Assembly: GCF_009741925.1 (NCBI RefSeq)
Contig: NZ_WPCC01000003.1
Coordinates: forward strand, 84,850-148,849
Direction of reading: 5' to 3'
DNA length: 64,000 bases
From: Natronomonas sp. CBA1123
GTDB taxonomy: Archaea > Halobacteriota > Halobacteria > Halobacteriales > Haloarculaceae
The translations under genes were made by a program, and so were the position numbers. Shown here one piece after another: positions 45,264 to 54,106 of the stretch. The notes beneath the pieces were generated by a model. It searched no databases. It saw nothing but the letters and a program-made list of their open reading frames with translations, and had not been told where the DNA came from. Positions within the stretch are counted from its first letter, which is position 1, and each line of letters starts with the position of its first letter.

Positions 45264-46256
45264 TTACTTCACCACGTCGATCTTTTCACGGTCGATGGAC
45301 ATCGCCACCGCCGCGACGACCACGAGCCCAAGGATGATTTCCTGGACGAACGAGTCGACCCCGAGTAGGTTCATGCCGTTGTTCAGAACCGCGATGACGA
45401 GTACACCCAGAATGGTCCGGTGGGGACCGCCGACGCCGCCGGTCAGCGCCGTCCCGCCCATGACGATGGCGGCGATGCTGGGTAGTAAGAGCCCACTCCC
45501 GATGTTCGGCGAGGCTGACGAGATGCGGAGCGTCAGCAGGACGCCGGCGGTACCACAGAGCAGCCCCGACAGCACGAAGGGGTAGATCTTGTAGCGGTCA
45601 ACCTTCGCGCCGGCTAGCTCTACGACGCGCTCGTTCTCGCCCAGCGCGAAGCAGTAGCGGCCGAACTTCGTCCGGAAGGCTAAGATGATGGTGCCAACGT
45701 AGATGAGCAGCCCCCAGAGCACGAGGTTGGGGATACCGAGAACGTCCCCGGTCGAGATGGTTCTGATGGCGGGATTCCGGAAGGTGATGGTAGAGCCGCC
45801 AGTGATAATCTTCCCGACCCCGGCCAGCACCGAGAGCGTTCCGAGTGTGACGAGGAACGAGGGCACCTTGAGCTTCGTGAAGACGATGCCGTTGAACAAG
45901 CCGGCGAGCATCCCGACGCCGATGGCAAGCGGGATTGCCAGCAGGCCCAAGCCGAACTCCGTGATCAGAACGACGGTCGCGACGCCCGTCAGCAGCACAA
46001 TGGATTCGACCGAGAGGTCGATACTCTGCTGGAGGATCGGGAAGGTCCCTGCCAGTGATACCAAGAGCAGCGTGACGGCGTTCTTCGCGACGTTGTCGAG
46101 CAGATTCCCTTCGGTGAAAAATTGCTCCGTCGTGAACGTGAAGATAATCATCAACCCGAACAGCATGACGAACGGGCCCAGATCCTGTATCCAGTCATGG
46201 AGGGTACGCTCTTCTCGCTTTTCGGTAATCCACTCGCTGACGCTAGTTGTACTCAT
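45264..46256 (-). CDS. Sugar-type ABC transporter permease (RbsC-like)
   Basis: 330 aa with about nine to ten membrane helices and the family motif LLTLRISSASPNIGSGLLLPSIAAIVMGGTALTGGVGGPHRTILG near residue 260, typical of the RbsC/branched-chain permease fold. The N-terminal ~35 residues are cytoplasmic and charged. It starts 2 bp after the ATPase gene stop. Inner part of an importer with the ATPase (46259) and lipoprotein (47851). Sugar versus nucleoside or autoinducer-like solute cannot be told. Confidence 0.9.
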   Translation of the reverse strand: MSTTSVSEWITEKREERTLHDWIQDLGPFVMLFGLMIIFTFTTEQFFTEGNLLDNVAKNAVTLLLVSLAGTFPILQQSIDLSVESIVLLTGVATVVLITEFGLGLLAIPLAIGVGMLAGLFNGIVFTKLKVPSFLVTLGTLSVLAGVGKIITGGSTITFRNPAIRTISTGDVLGIPNLVLWGLLIYVGTIILAFRTKFGRYCFALGENERVVELAGAKVDRYKIYPFVLSGLLCGTAGVLLTLRISSASPNIGSGLLLPSIAAIVMGGTALTGGVGGPHRTILGVLVIAVLNNGMNLLGVDSFVQEIILGLVVVAAVAMSIDREKIDVVK

Positions 46257-46258
46257 TG

Positions 46259-47833
46259 TTAAATCATCTCCTGTATCAGGTCTTCTTCGGTCGGTTTGTT
46301 ACCCGGCGAAGCGTCGAAGGGGTCGTCGACGAACTCGCCGCCTGCCATCACGGCGATGCGGTTGGACATGCCGATAACCTCGGGAAGCTCGTCGCCGATG
46401 AAGACGATCGAGACCCCTTGCTCGGTCAGTTCACGGCAGAGGCGGTACACCTCCTCCTTCGCGCCGACGTCGATTCCCCGGGTCACGTTGTCCATCACGA
46501 GTACCGGGGTCTCCTGGGCCAGCCAGCGACCGATGACGACCTTCTGCTGGTTCCCACCGCTCAGGCCGTGCACCAGCGCGTTGGGCCCCGGCGTCTTGAT
46601 GTCCAACTCCTCGATAGCGTCGAGGGTCGCCTCCTTCTCGGCATCCATATCAAGCAGCGGTATGTTGCCGTTCATATCTCGGACCATCGCCAGAGAGGTG
46701 TTGACCAGCACCGACTGGTAGAGTAGCAGTCCCTCTGACTTCCGGTCCTTCGGGATGTAGCCGACGCCCGCATCGACCATGTCCGAGACCGTCGGGTCCT
46801 GCAGGACGGTGCCGTCGACGGAGACAGAGCCCTGCGTCATATCGAGGTCGCCCGCGAGCAGGCGCCCTAACTGCTGCTTGCCTGACCCTTCGACGCCGAC
46901 GATGCCGAATATCTCGCCCTCGCGGATGGAGAAGGAGACCGGGCCGACCGTGTCGTCGCAGGTCACCTCCTCAACGGACATCGTCGTCGCGCCGAGGTCT
47001 GCCTCGCGCTGCTGATCGGGGATGCGGTAGTACTCGTCGGCGGTTTCCCGGCCGACCATCGCCTGCTGCAGCGAGTCCGTGGTTGCTTCTGCCGCGGTAG
47101 CGGCGTCGACTCGCTCCCCGTCCTTGAGGACGACAATCCGGTCGGATATCTGCAGCACCTCGTCCAGTTCGTGGGAGACGAAAACGAACGTCGCCCGGTC
47201 ACGAAGGTCGTTCACGAGGTCGAACAGGAGCTTCCGGCCGCTCTCTTCGAGCCCTGCCGTTGGTTCGTCGAGCAGGATGACGGGGTTCTCGGACTTCTGG
47301 GAGACGTGGAACGCCTTCGCAATCTCGAGCATCTGGCGCTCGTTGAACGTGTAGTTGCGCACGTAATCGTCGACATCGATGTTGATGCCGAGATCGTCGA
47401 CGAAGGCCTGGGCCTCTTCGCGCATCTGTTCCTTCTCGAGTACCCCGAACCGCTCTCGCTCCCGCCCGAGATAGAGGTTCTCGTATCCCCGCATGGTCGT
47501 GATGACGTCCTGCTCCTGATGGACGAGCGAGACGCCGTAGTTCGCTGCTTCACGCGGATTCGTGAACGTGACGGGCTCGCCGTCGACGTACAGCTGGCCC
47601 TCGTCGGCCTGCAGCACGCCGGTCAGGATGTTCAGTAGCGTGCTCTTGCCGGCGCCGTTCTCTCCGACCAGCCCGACGACCTCGCCGTGGTCGACAGCCA
47701 GCGACACGTCCTTGAGGGCCTGTACGTGGCGGAACGACTTCGAGATGCCCTCGACGCGGAAGCTGTGGTCGCCCCCGCTGGTCGGGCTGCCCCGGTCCGC
47801 GTCCATCGCGTCGGTGTGTATCTCTGATTCCAT
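46259..47833 (-). CDS. Sugar-type ABC transporter ATPase with two nucleotide-binding domains (RbsA-like)
   Basis: 524 aa from MESEIHTDAMDADRG; the open frame beyond that is antisense of the binding-protein gene. First domain: Walker A GENGAGKST, Walker B VILLDEPTAGL, H-loop FVSHELDEV, but the signature is YTFNERQMLEIAKAF rather than LSxGQ. Second domain: GVEGSGKQQL, signature LSGGNQQKVVIGRWLA, and Walker B VLVMDNVTRGIDVGAK, where Asn replaces the usual catalytic Glu. Asymmetric sites are normal in RbsA-type proteins, though the exact substitutions here are unusual. Powers import through the permease encoded next. Confidence 0.92.
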   Translation of the reverse strand: MESEIHTDAMDADRGSPTSGGDHSFRVEGISKSFRHVQALKDVSLAVDHGEVVGLVGENGAGKSTLLNILTGVLQADEGQLYVDGEPVTFTNPREAANYGVSLVHQEQDVITTMRGYENLYLGRERERFGVLEKEQMREEAQAFVDDLGINIDVDDYVRNYTFNERQMLEIAKAFHVSQKSENPVILLDEPTAGLEESGRKLLFDLVNDLRDRATFVFVSHELDEVLQISDRIVVLKDGERVDAATAAEATTDSLQQAMVGRETADEYYRIPDQQREADLGATTMSVEEVTCDDTVGPVSFSIREGEIFGIVGVEGSGKQQLGRLLAGDLDMTQGSVSVDGTVLQDPTVSDMVDAGVGYIPKDRKSEGLLLYQSVLVNTSLAMVRDMNGNIPLLDMDAEKEATLDAIEELDIKTPGPNALVHGLSGGNQQKVVIGRWLAQETPVLVMDNVTRGIDVGAKEEVYRLCRELTEQGVSIVFIGDELPEVIGMSNRIAVMAGGEFVDDPFDASPGNKPTEEDLIQEMI

Positions 47834-47850
47834 TTGGGGTGTGATGAGCG

Positions 47851-49162
47851 TTATTTGAGCGGGTTCGACTTGAACTGGTCCTTGTACAGCTGGGTCGTCT
47901 CCTCCTGGGTGGCGTCGTCGGTGTAGACGCCCGGCAGGCTGTAGCCGCTCGGCTTGTCGTCCTCCTTCCAGTCGAGGACCTCCTTCATGTCCGCGAGGTC
48001 CATCGGCTGGAGGTCGATCTGGGGATCCCAGGCGTCTTCGCCGGCCTCGACGACGGACATTTTCTTCCAGTCGTAGGGTGTCTCGCCGGAGAAGATGTCC
48101 TCGTTGTAGTCGGCGGCGTCGACGACCGGGAGTCGGTCGATTGTGTCGGTCCACTCGTCGGGATTCTTGACACAGACCGGTGCGTTGAACGACATCATCT
48201 TCTCTGCGGGGCTGAGCGTGTGCCCGTTGATGTAGTCGTGGCACTTCGCGACCGACCAGCCGGCCTGCCACGGGCCCATGCCCGAGACGGTGCCGGTCAT
48301 TCGGTCCTCGGCGATGGCCGCCAGCCCGGGCTCGCTGGCGTCGATGCCGACGACGGGTACATCGATATCGTTCTCCTCGAGAACGGTGAGCCCACCCAGC
48401 GCGACGGCGTCGTTCTGGCCGAAGTAGCCGTCGATGTCGTCGCCGAACTGGGAGACTTTGTCGTTCATGACATCCCGCGCGTCCGACCGAATAAAGTTAC
48501 CGGGCTGTCGGCTGCCGGCCATCTCGATGTCGGGGTATTCCTCCATCGCGAGGTCGACACCTTTGTTCCGGCCGATGTTCGGGGCTGTTCCGCGGTTGCC
48601 CTCGATGTGGACGAACTTCCCGCTGCCGCCCATCGACTCGAACAGCATCTTCGCGGCGCTGTAGGCGTGGTTGACAAAGTGTGGTGTAAAGAACTGTACG
48701 TACTCCTCACCGGCGTCCTGCGGGACGAACCAGTCGGCGATGGTAACCGCAAGCAGACCCGGGGTGTCCCCCTGCACTAGCGTCTCTGCTAGCGAGATGG
48801 CTGCCGCGTTGGTGTAGGTCTGGCCAACGATGAAATCGGCGTTACTCGCGAGTGCCGTGTCAAATTGTTGCTTCTGGGTGCTCACCTCACCGTTGTTCGT
48901 CTGGACGTTCGTGTCGTAGCCGAAGGCCTCGGCGGCCTCGAGATAGCCCTTCTCCCAACTGAGCCAGTAGGAGTTCTGTCGGTTGGCGATGGAGGCCATC
49001 GAGGTCATGCTCCCACTTCCATTCCCGTTTCCGTTTCCATTTCCGTTGCCGTTCCCGGTGTCACCGTTCCCCCCCAGTGCATCCCGCGAGAGCACCGAGT
49101 CCGAGGGCGGTGGCTCCTGTGACGAACTGACGCCTGCTCTGATTGGTGGTATCTTCTGTCAT
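47851..49162 (-). pseudogene. Sugar-type ABC transporter substrate-binding lipoprotein, frameshift in a G7 tract
   Basis: The true N-terminus starts at ATG 49162: MTEDTTNQSRRQFVTGATAL then GLGALAGC, a Tat signal with lipobox Cys28. The frame then runs into a G7 run (C7 at 49069-49075) and stops; six Gs would continue into GGNGDTGNGNGNG and the mature protein. The mature part (ASIANRQNSYWLSWEKGYLEAAEAFGYD, FDTALASNADFIVGQTYTNAA, GYFGQNDAVALGGLTVLEENDIDVPVVGIDASEPGL) is a periplasmic-binding-protein type 1 sugar receptor. First gene of the receptor-ATPase-permease operon. A start at the internal ATG (49095) would lack the export signal. Confidence 0.87.
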
Positions 49163-49194
49163 CCGTGGTCTGAGTAAGCTATGGAATGTGCCCG

Positions 49195-49204
49195 TATATA
49201 TAAT
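49195..49204 (-). promoter_or_regulatory. TATA element of the ABC importer operon
   Basis: On the minus strand TTATATATAC lies about 38 bp before ATG 49162, predicting a short leader of about 10 nt. This supports 49162, with its Tat signal, as the real start. Confidence 0.4.
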
Positions 49205-49368
49205 TATGGGTGTCTGTACAAGCGTTTGGATTGTTCTAGGCTGTTACAACTCGCTCGAAGCATGGTACGGATAGTTCCGGTAGCTAACGCGCAGCTACGG
49301 GTACGATCAAGTCGGCAGTCAGGCCTTGACGCTCAGGTATACTGCATCCGCGTAGCGACTCTTTGATA

Positions 49369-50160
49369 TCAATACATAACCTTCCCAGCGGAGATATTGA
49401 TATCCTGGCCTGTAATCTGGCCCGCCCGATCCGAACAGAGGAACGCCACGAGTTCCGCGACGTTCTCTCGTTTGACCAGTTCATTTCGAGGACTCTCTGT
49501 CTCTACCTCGCTCCGCACCTCCTCGTACGTTCGTCCCGAGGCCTCGGCCTGCTTTTCGAAGACCTGCTTGATACGTGGTCCATCAACGGAGCCAGGACAG
49601 ACTGCATTGACGTTGATATCGTGTTCACCGACTTCGGCGGCTAGTGTTCGGGTAAAACCAATCAATCCCATCTTGGTCGTGGCGTAGGGCGTTCGATTGA
49701 CGAGCGGGCGCTTGCCTGTGACCGAGGCGATGTTGACGATTCGACCGTACCCGGCGTCTTTCATCTGCGGGAGGATGCTTCGACACATCGTAAACGGTCC
49801 GGTAAGGTTGACATCGACAGTCAGGTCCCACTCGTCAGTACTGACTTCTTCACAGGGTGTTGTTGGGCCAGCAATCCCCGCGTTGTTCACCAGTATCTCG
49901 ATGGAACCGAATTCCTCGATTACCGTCTCGACGGTCGATTCGACGCTATCTTCGTTTCCAAGTTCGGTATGTATCGCCCGGGCTGTTTGTCCCTTCGATT
50001 CGACCAGGTCCTGTGTCTTCTCCATTGCTGCCTCATCAATATCGGCGATGACGATGTCATGGCCCTGCGTTGCCAACTCGACAGCTATCGCCTGACCGAT
50101 GCCACTGCCACCTCCGGTAACAATCGCAGTGCTATCGTGAGTCACGTTTCTACTACTCAC
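49369..50160 (-). CDS. Short-chain dehydrogenase/reductase
   Basis: 263 aa. Starts MSSRNVTHDSTAIVTGGGSGIG; the Rossmann motif TGGGSGIGQAIA, DIDEAAMEKTQ after strand 2, NNAGIAGPTTP, catalytic IASVTG...YATTKMGLIGF (YxxxK) and VCPGSVDGPRI are all present. NAD(P)-dependent oxidoreductase. Divergent from the BKACE gene with a 98-bp spacer, and the two may be co-controlled: an SDR could make the beta-keto acid that BKACE cleaves. Substrate unknown. Confidence 0.92.
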   Translation of the reverse strand: MSSRNVTHDSTAIVTGGGSGIGQAIAVELATQGHDIVIADIDEAAMEKTQDLVESKGQTARAIHTELGNEDSVESTVETVIEEFGSIEILVNNAGIAGPTTPCEEVSTDEWDLTVDVNLTGPFTMCRSILPQMKDAGYGRIVNIASVTGKRPLVNRTPYATTKMGLIGFTRTLAAEVGEHDINVNAVCPGSVDGPRIKQVFEKQAEASGRTYEEVRSEVETESPRNELVKRENVAELVAFLCSDRAGQITGQDINISAGKVMY

Positions 50161-50224
50161 ATTCTATGTCATAAACCTATTGTATAGCGTACTGACTGAA
50201 TTCATTCCGGAAGCCCTACACGAA

Positions 50225-50235
50225 TTTTTAAATAC
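50225..50235 (+). promoter_or_regulatory. TATA element of the second BKACE gene
   Basis: TTTTTAAATAC is centred about 29 bp before the ATG at 50259, the usual leaderless spacing, inside the divergent spacer shared with the SDR gene. Confidence 0.45.
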
Positions 50236-50258
50236 TATTAGACTAACTCTGCAGGCGT

Positions 50259-51113
50259 ATGGCATACAGTGGCTACGAGGACTACTTTTCGAAACGGGTG
50301 ATAATCAGCGTCGCGACGACCGGGGGCCATCACGGCAAGGAAGCGAATCCGAACCTCCCGACACAACCCGAGGAAGTCGCCAAGGACATCCGAGCGTGCG
50401 AGGAGGCCGGTGCGTCGATAGTCCATCTGCACGCGCGGGACGACGAGGGGGAGAACACGAAATCCGTCGAGAGGTATCAGGAACTACGGGACCGAATCGA
50501 CGAGTACTGTGACGACATCATCGTCAACTTCACGACCGGCGGTGGCGGTATCTTCTCTCGCGAGGAACGTATCGCTCCGATTCTGGAGACGGAGCCGCGC
50601 CCGGAGATGGCGACCGTCGACCTGGGGCCTATCAATTTCGGTCAGACCCGCACCGCAGTCAACACCCGCGAACAGAACGAGGAGTACGCCGAACGGATGC
50701 GTGATGCCGGCGTGAAACCCGAACTCGAACTGTTCAATCCAGGGCAGATTCCCGAAGCCGAGCACCTCATCGAGAAGGGGCTACTCGAGGAACCCTACTG
50801 GGCGACCGCCATCTTCGGAATGCAGAACGGGATGCCTGCCGGTCCGGGGAACCTCGTCACGTTCGTCGAGAACCTCCCCGACCCGGTCGAGTGGCAGTGT
50901 CTGGCGGTCGGCAAACACCAACTCCCGATGACGACGATGGCGATGGCGATGGGGGGCCACGTCCGCGTCGGGATGGAAGACAACATCTACTATCGGAAGG
51001 GTGAACTCGCCGAGAGCAATGCCCAGTTGGTCGAACGCGCCGCGCGTATCGCCGACGAACTCGGTCGGCCGGTCGCGACGCCCGAGGACACGCGCGATAT
51101 GCTCGGCCTCTGA
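50259..51113 (+). CDS. Beta-keto acid cleavage enzyme (BKACE, DUF849)
   Basis: 284 aa from MAYSGYEDYFSKRVIISVA. Motifs: TTGGHHGKEANPNLPTQPEE, ASIVHLHARDDEGEN (HxH zinc ligands), DIIVNFTTGGGG, FNPGQIPEAEHLI and GGHVRVGMEDNIYYRKGELA. Zn-dependent TIM barrel that converts a beta-keto acid plus acetyl-CoA to acetoacetate and an acyl-CoA. Clearly paralogous to the gene at 8510, with the same N-terminal YxGYxDYF opening. The FTTGGGGIFS loop is one residue longer than in copy 1. Divergent from an SDR; an IclR gene follows 530 bp downstream. Confidence 0.92.
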   Translation: MAYSGYEDYFSKRVIISVATTGGHHGKEANPNLPTQPEEVAKDIRACEEAGASIVHLHARDDEGENTKSVERYQELRDRIDEYCDDIIVNFTTGGGGIFSREERIAPILETEPRPEMATVDLGPINFGQTRTAVNTREQNEEYAERMRDAGVKPELELFNPGQIPEAEHLIEKGLLEEPYWATAIFGMQNGMPAGPGNLVTFVENLPDPVEWQCLAVGKHQLPMTTMAMAMGGHVRVGMEDNIYYRKGELAESNAQLVERAARIADELGRPVATPEDTRDMLGL

Positions 51114-51647
51114 ACGGTCCGTTCGAAGCCCTGCGTGAGTTCATACGTCCCGCACACTGCTGCCGTTCCGGTCGGCAGAGCGGATATTCACGGATATCGA
51201 AGTACCGTTTCGAGAACGACGCGACCGGGAACTCCTTCGTCTGATGTCGAGATGACGATATTCGGCCGTTTCGACGGGCGAAGCAAGCGTCCGACCTTCG
51301 GATAGGAAGCGGACGCTACGTTTTCGGCCAGGCCATCGATTCGGCATGCCCGAACGAGATTGGTGTGATTGTTCCCCTCGTTCCGCGTCGAACCCGCTTA
51401 GACGCCCGAATTCAACTGTTTCGAGAATACGTTTAGCGAGCAGCGTGAGTACGACAGGTAATCCACCCCCGATCCCGGCTGTGAACGAGGGAACCGACCG
51501 CCATTATTCGTGAGAAGCGAATTTTATACCCCATCGACGAAGCGCTCGCGAGTACATATTTTAATCTGTGCATGGTGTACTCACGCACGACTGGGGTGAA
51601 TTCGGGTATGGCGAATTATTTAAGAAGCTAGTACGTGTAGGGATAGC
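51114..51647. other. 534-bp spacer before the second IclR gene
   Basis: No gene is recognised. The right end, AT-rich from about 51515, holds the iclR promoter (ATTATTTAAG at 51615-51624, about 28 bp before the ATG). Several AT-rich words near 51555-51600 could be further operator or promoter elements. Nothing else can be supported. Confidence 0.45.
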
Positions 51648-52415
51648 ATGACCGAGAACGCGACGCCACGCACGCTCTCGACGACGAGGACGTCGTTCGA
51701 GATAATCGAGTTACTCAAAGAGCGTGGCGGGGGCAGAGTGACGGAACTCGCGAGCGAGCTAGACCTCGCTGCGAGCACGGTCCACAGCCACCTCACGACG
51801 CTCATGGAAGCGGGATACTTGTCCAAAGAGGGTGATGTCTATCACCTGAGTCTCTCGTTTCTCGAACTGGGCGAACACGTTCGCACGCGGAAGGAACCGT
51901 ACGTCGTCGCGGAGTCCTACACGGAACAGCTAGCGGCCGAAACCGACTGTCGTGCCGTCTTTGCGGTCGAAGAACACGGCCGAGGGGTGTACATGTACAC
52001 GTTCTCCGGTGAGCACGCCGTCTGGACGTACTCGACGGTTGGCAAGCGGTTCCCACTCCACGCGACTGCAGCCGGGAAGGCCATCCTCTCGAGGCTCCCC
52101 GAGGCGCGTGTCGACGCCATAATCGACGAGTTCGGACTCGCGGCCGAAACCGACAACACGATTACCGACCGGGCGACACTTCACGAGGAACTGGCGACTA
52201 TCGACGAACGCGGGTACGCGTACAACCACGAGGAACAACTCGATGGCGTCAAGGCCGTCGGCGTCCCCGTCGACGGCCCTGACGGACGGGTCATCGGTGC
52301 CTTCAGCGTGGCCAGTCCCGCCAACCGGATGACGGGCGAATGGTTCGAGACGGAGCTCCCCGAAATCGTCCTCGCTACCGCTAACGAATTCGAACTGGAA
52401 ATCTCACTGACGTAG
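51648..52415 (+). CDS. IclR-family transcriptional regulator
   Basis: 255 aa. HTH at about residues 10-60 (TRTSFEIIELLKERGGGRVTELASEL, LAASTVHSHLTTLMEAGYL), then a ligand domain with GRGVYMYTFSGEHAVWTYSTVGKRFPLHATAAGKAILSRLP and GVPVDGPDGRVIGAFSVASPANR. Clear relative of the protein at 27108, so each end of the GC-rich catabolic block has an IclR gene. It probably controls the BKACE/SDR or ABC genes to its left in response to a carboxylate. Confidence 0.92.
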   Translation: MTENATPRTLSTTRTSFEIIELLKERGGGRVTELASELDLAASTVHSHLTTLMEAGYLSKEGDVYHLSLSFLELGEHVRTRKEPYVVAESYTEQLAAETDCRAVFAVEEHGRGVYMYTFSGEHAVWTYSTVGKRFPLHATAAGKAILSRLPEARVDAIIDEFGLAAETDNTITDRATLHEELATIDERGYAYNHEEQLDGVKAVGVPVDGPDGRVIGAFSVASPANRMTGEWFETELPEIVLATANEFELEISLT

Positions 52416-52977
52416 GTCCCAGAATAACAGTGTTAGTGTTGTTATTTTGCTGCTGCCACCGGGGTGGATACCCCCTCGACCATGACGCATCCGGATTCCG
52501 TCATAACTTCGGCCGTCGTTCAGCGTTGGGAATTCCGTTCGACACGACCGATCGAGCGTTATCACCACGACCGGTGTCGTCTCCGACTGTACGAATCCTA
52601 CTTCGAGTCCGTTCAAGCAGCCGCCTGGGCGGGTGTTCCCGGAATCGTGGCCCGATTTCTCTGTACGAGGGTGAAAGAACCAATCGTGGTGGAAATACAC
52701 GGCCAAAAACCGAGCTATCACAACTGTTGTCGCATATGTACACAAACGTAAACGGTTAGTGAATATGTATGCATTCGGGCGTGAGTGTCACTACCGGACT
52801 TCTTTCGGTAATAGTGTTCCAGTTCGTCTGTCGCCGGTATGTTCGCCGACGCCCCCGGCGATGATTCTGAATCGGCTTTCTAGTCCTTGTTCTGTTGGGA
52901 TACCGCTGTCAAATTCCGCTAACAGATCTGGATGGAACTCTGTGGGTCCATCGTGACTTACTCCGTTGCGACTCGAC
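52416..52977. other. 562-bp gap between catabolic and denitrification blocks
   Basis: Only short frames without protein-like composition. It marks the boundary between the IclR-controlled block and the nirK region. No repeat or RNA gene was recognised. Confidence 0.45.
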
Positions 52978-54069
52978 TCATAGCGAGCCGGCGCCCTGTC
53001 GACCGGTCATGTCGGTCGGGGTGAGGGCGTACCACTCGAAGGAGATCTCGGAGGGGTCGGGACTGAACACGTCGACGGAGGCGAGTTTGCTGTCGGCGAA
53101 GACGGCGTGTACGTTGCGGTCCCGAACCTCCTCCGACGAGAGGCGCTCCAGTTGGCCGTCGACGACGACGCTCCGCCAGCGGTCGGGGCGTTCGTATCGG
53201 GTGACGACCAGCGATACCGCAGTCGACTCTTCCAGTCGAGTCTGCTTTTCGCTCCCCTCGAACGACGACATGTGGAGGTACAGTTCCCGCCGTGCGGCGT
53301 CGTATCCGTAGGACATCGGGACGACGTACGGCCCGTCGCCGCCGAACGCGAGAACGCCGTAACCGGTGGAATCGAGGAACGCATCGATTTCCGCGTCGCT
53401 CATCGCTGCGGTCGTCGCCGTCGTCGCCTCCGAGGGGTCTTCGGTGTCCTCCCGTTTCGGCTCCGTCGTCGCTGTAGCCGCCGTTGCATCGGACTCACCC
53501 GGTTCGACGACCTGCGTGAACAGGGATTTCAGCATGTGGAGCGTCTGCTCGTCGGTCGCCGTCGGATGGAGGTGGGCGTGGACGTCCGCACCCGCTCCTT
53601 GCAGCGTCGCGAGGACGGTGTTGAGAAACCGGTAGACGAGGTCGTCGTCGTGATACGGCAGGAGCGATTCGATGTCTCGGAGACAGATTCTCACTGTCCC
53701 CTCGGTTTCGTCCCACTTCTCGATGAGCCGTGAGAAAGCGACCGAAATCCCCGTCAGGTCGTGTGGGTCGACTTGGAACCCGTACAACGGTGTCCCTTCG
53801 CCGACTTCGGAGGTCGTCGCTTCCTCGTCGGCCTGCGGGGTGGTGATGATGACGGCAGCCTCGGAGGGGTCGCGTATCCGCTCCAACTGGACGTCGAGTG
53901 CCTCCCGGAGCGACTCGAAGGACTGCGCCGCGGTGAACTGGACGACTCGGTACTCTCCGCTGGCGTCGTCGAACACGTCGGTACAGAACGCCTCGTCGGC
54001 ATCGAGCGGCGTCGATTCGAGAAATAGCGTCGGTCCAACACTCCCCTGGTCGTCGTTGGTGACCCCCAT
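52978..54069 (-). CDS. Fusion of DUF7504-like RecA-fold domain and FMN-binding split barrel
   Basis: 363 aa from MGVTNDDQGSVGPTLFLE; the longer frame upstream overlaps nirK and is rejected. Residues ~8-195 resemble the haloarchaeal DUF7504-type domain (RICLRDIESLLPYHDDDLVYRFLNTVLATLQGAGADVHAHLHP, without a Walker A). An Ala/Thr/Glu-rich linker follows (195-230), then a pyridoxamine-5'-phosphate-oxidase-like barrel (MSDAEIDAFLDSTGYGVLAF, YVVPMSYGYDAARRELYLHMS, SVVVDGQLERLSSEE). The barrel is related to the stand-alone protein at 58295. The fusion may sense NO or redox state through FMN or heme; this is an inference from its place beside nirK. Confidence 0.75.
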   Translation of the reverse strand: MGVTNDDQGSVGPTLFLESTPLDADEAFCTDVFDDASGEYRVVQFTAAQSFESLREALDVQLERIRDPSEAAVIITTPQADEEATTSEVGEGTPLYGFQVDPHDLTGISVAFSRLIEKWDETEGTVRICLRDIESLLPYHDDDLVYRFLNTVLATLQGAGADVHAHLHPTATDEQTLHMLKSLFTQVVEPGESDATAATATTEPKREDTEDPSEATTATTAAMSDAEIDAFLDSTGYGVLAFGGDGPYVVPMSYGYDAARRELYLHMSSFEGSEKQTRLEESTAVSLVVTRYERPDRWRSVVVDGQLERLSSEEVRDRNVHAVFADSKLASVDVFSPDPSEISFEWYALTPTDMTGRQGAGSL

Positions 54070-54106
54070 ATGGGTCAACCCTGCGGAGGGACGGTGATAC
54101 GTTTTG

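Noticed and set aside
48000..48271. N-terminal extension of the ABC ATPase up to 48271
   Set aside because: It is antisense-frame reading of the binding-protein gene; the ATG at 47833 gives the normal family start.
52464..52751. 95-codon plus-strand frame downstream of iclR
   Set aside because: No family resemblance, promoter or ribosome site; overlapping frames of equal quality exist on both strands.
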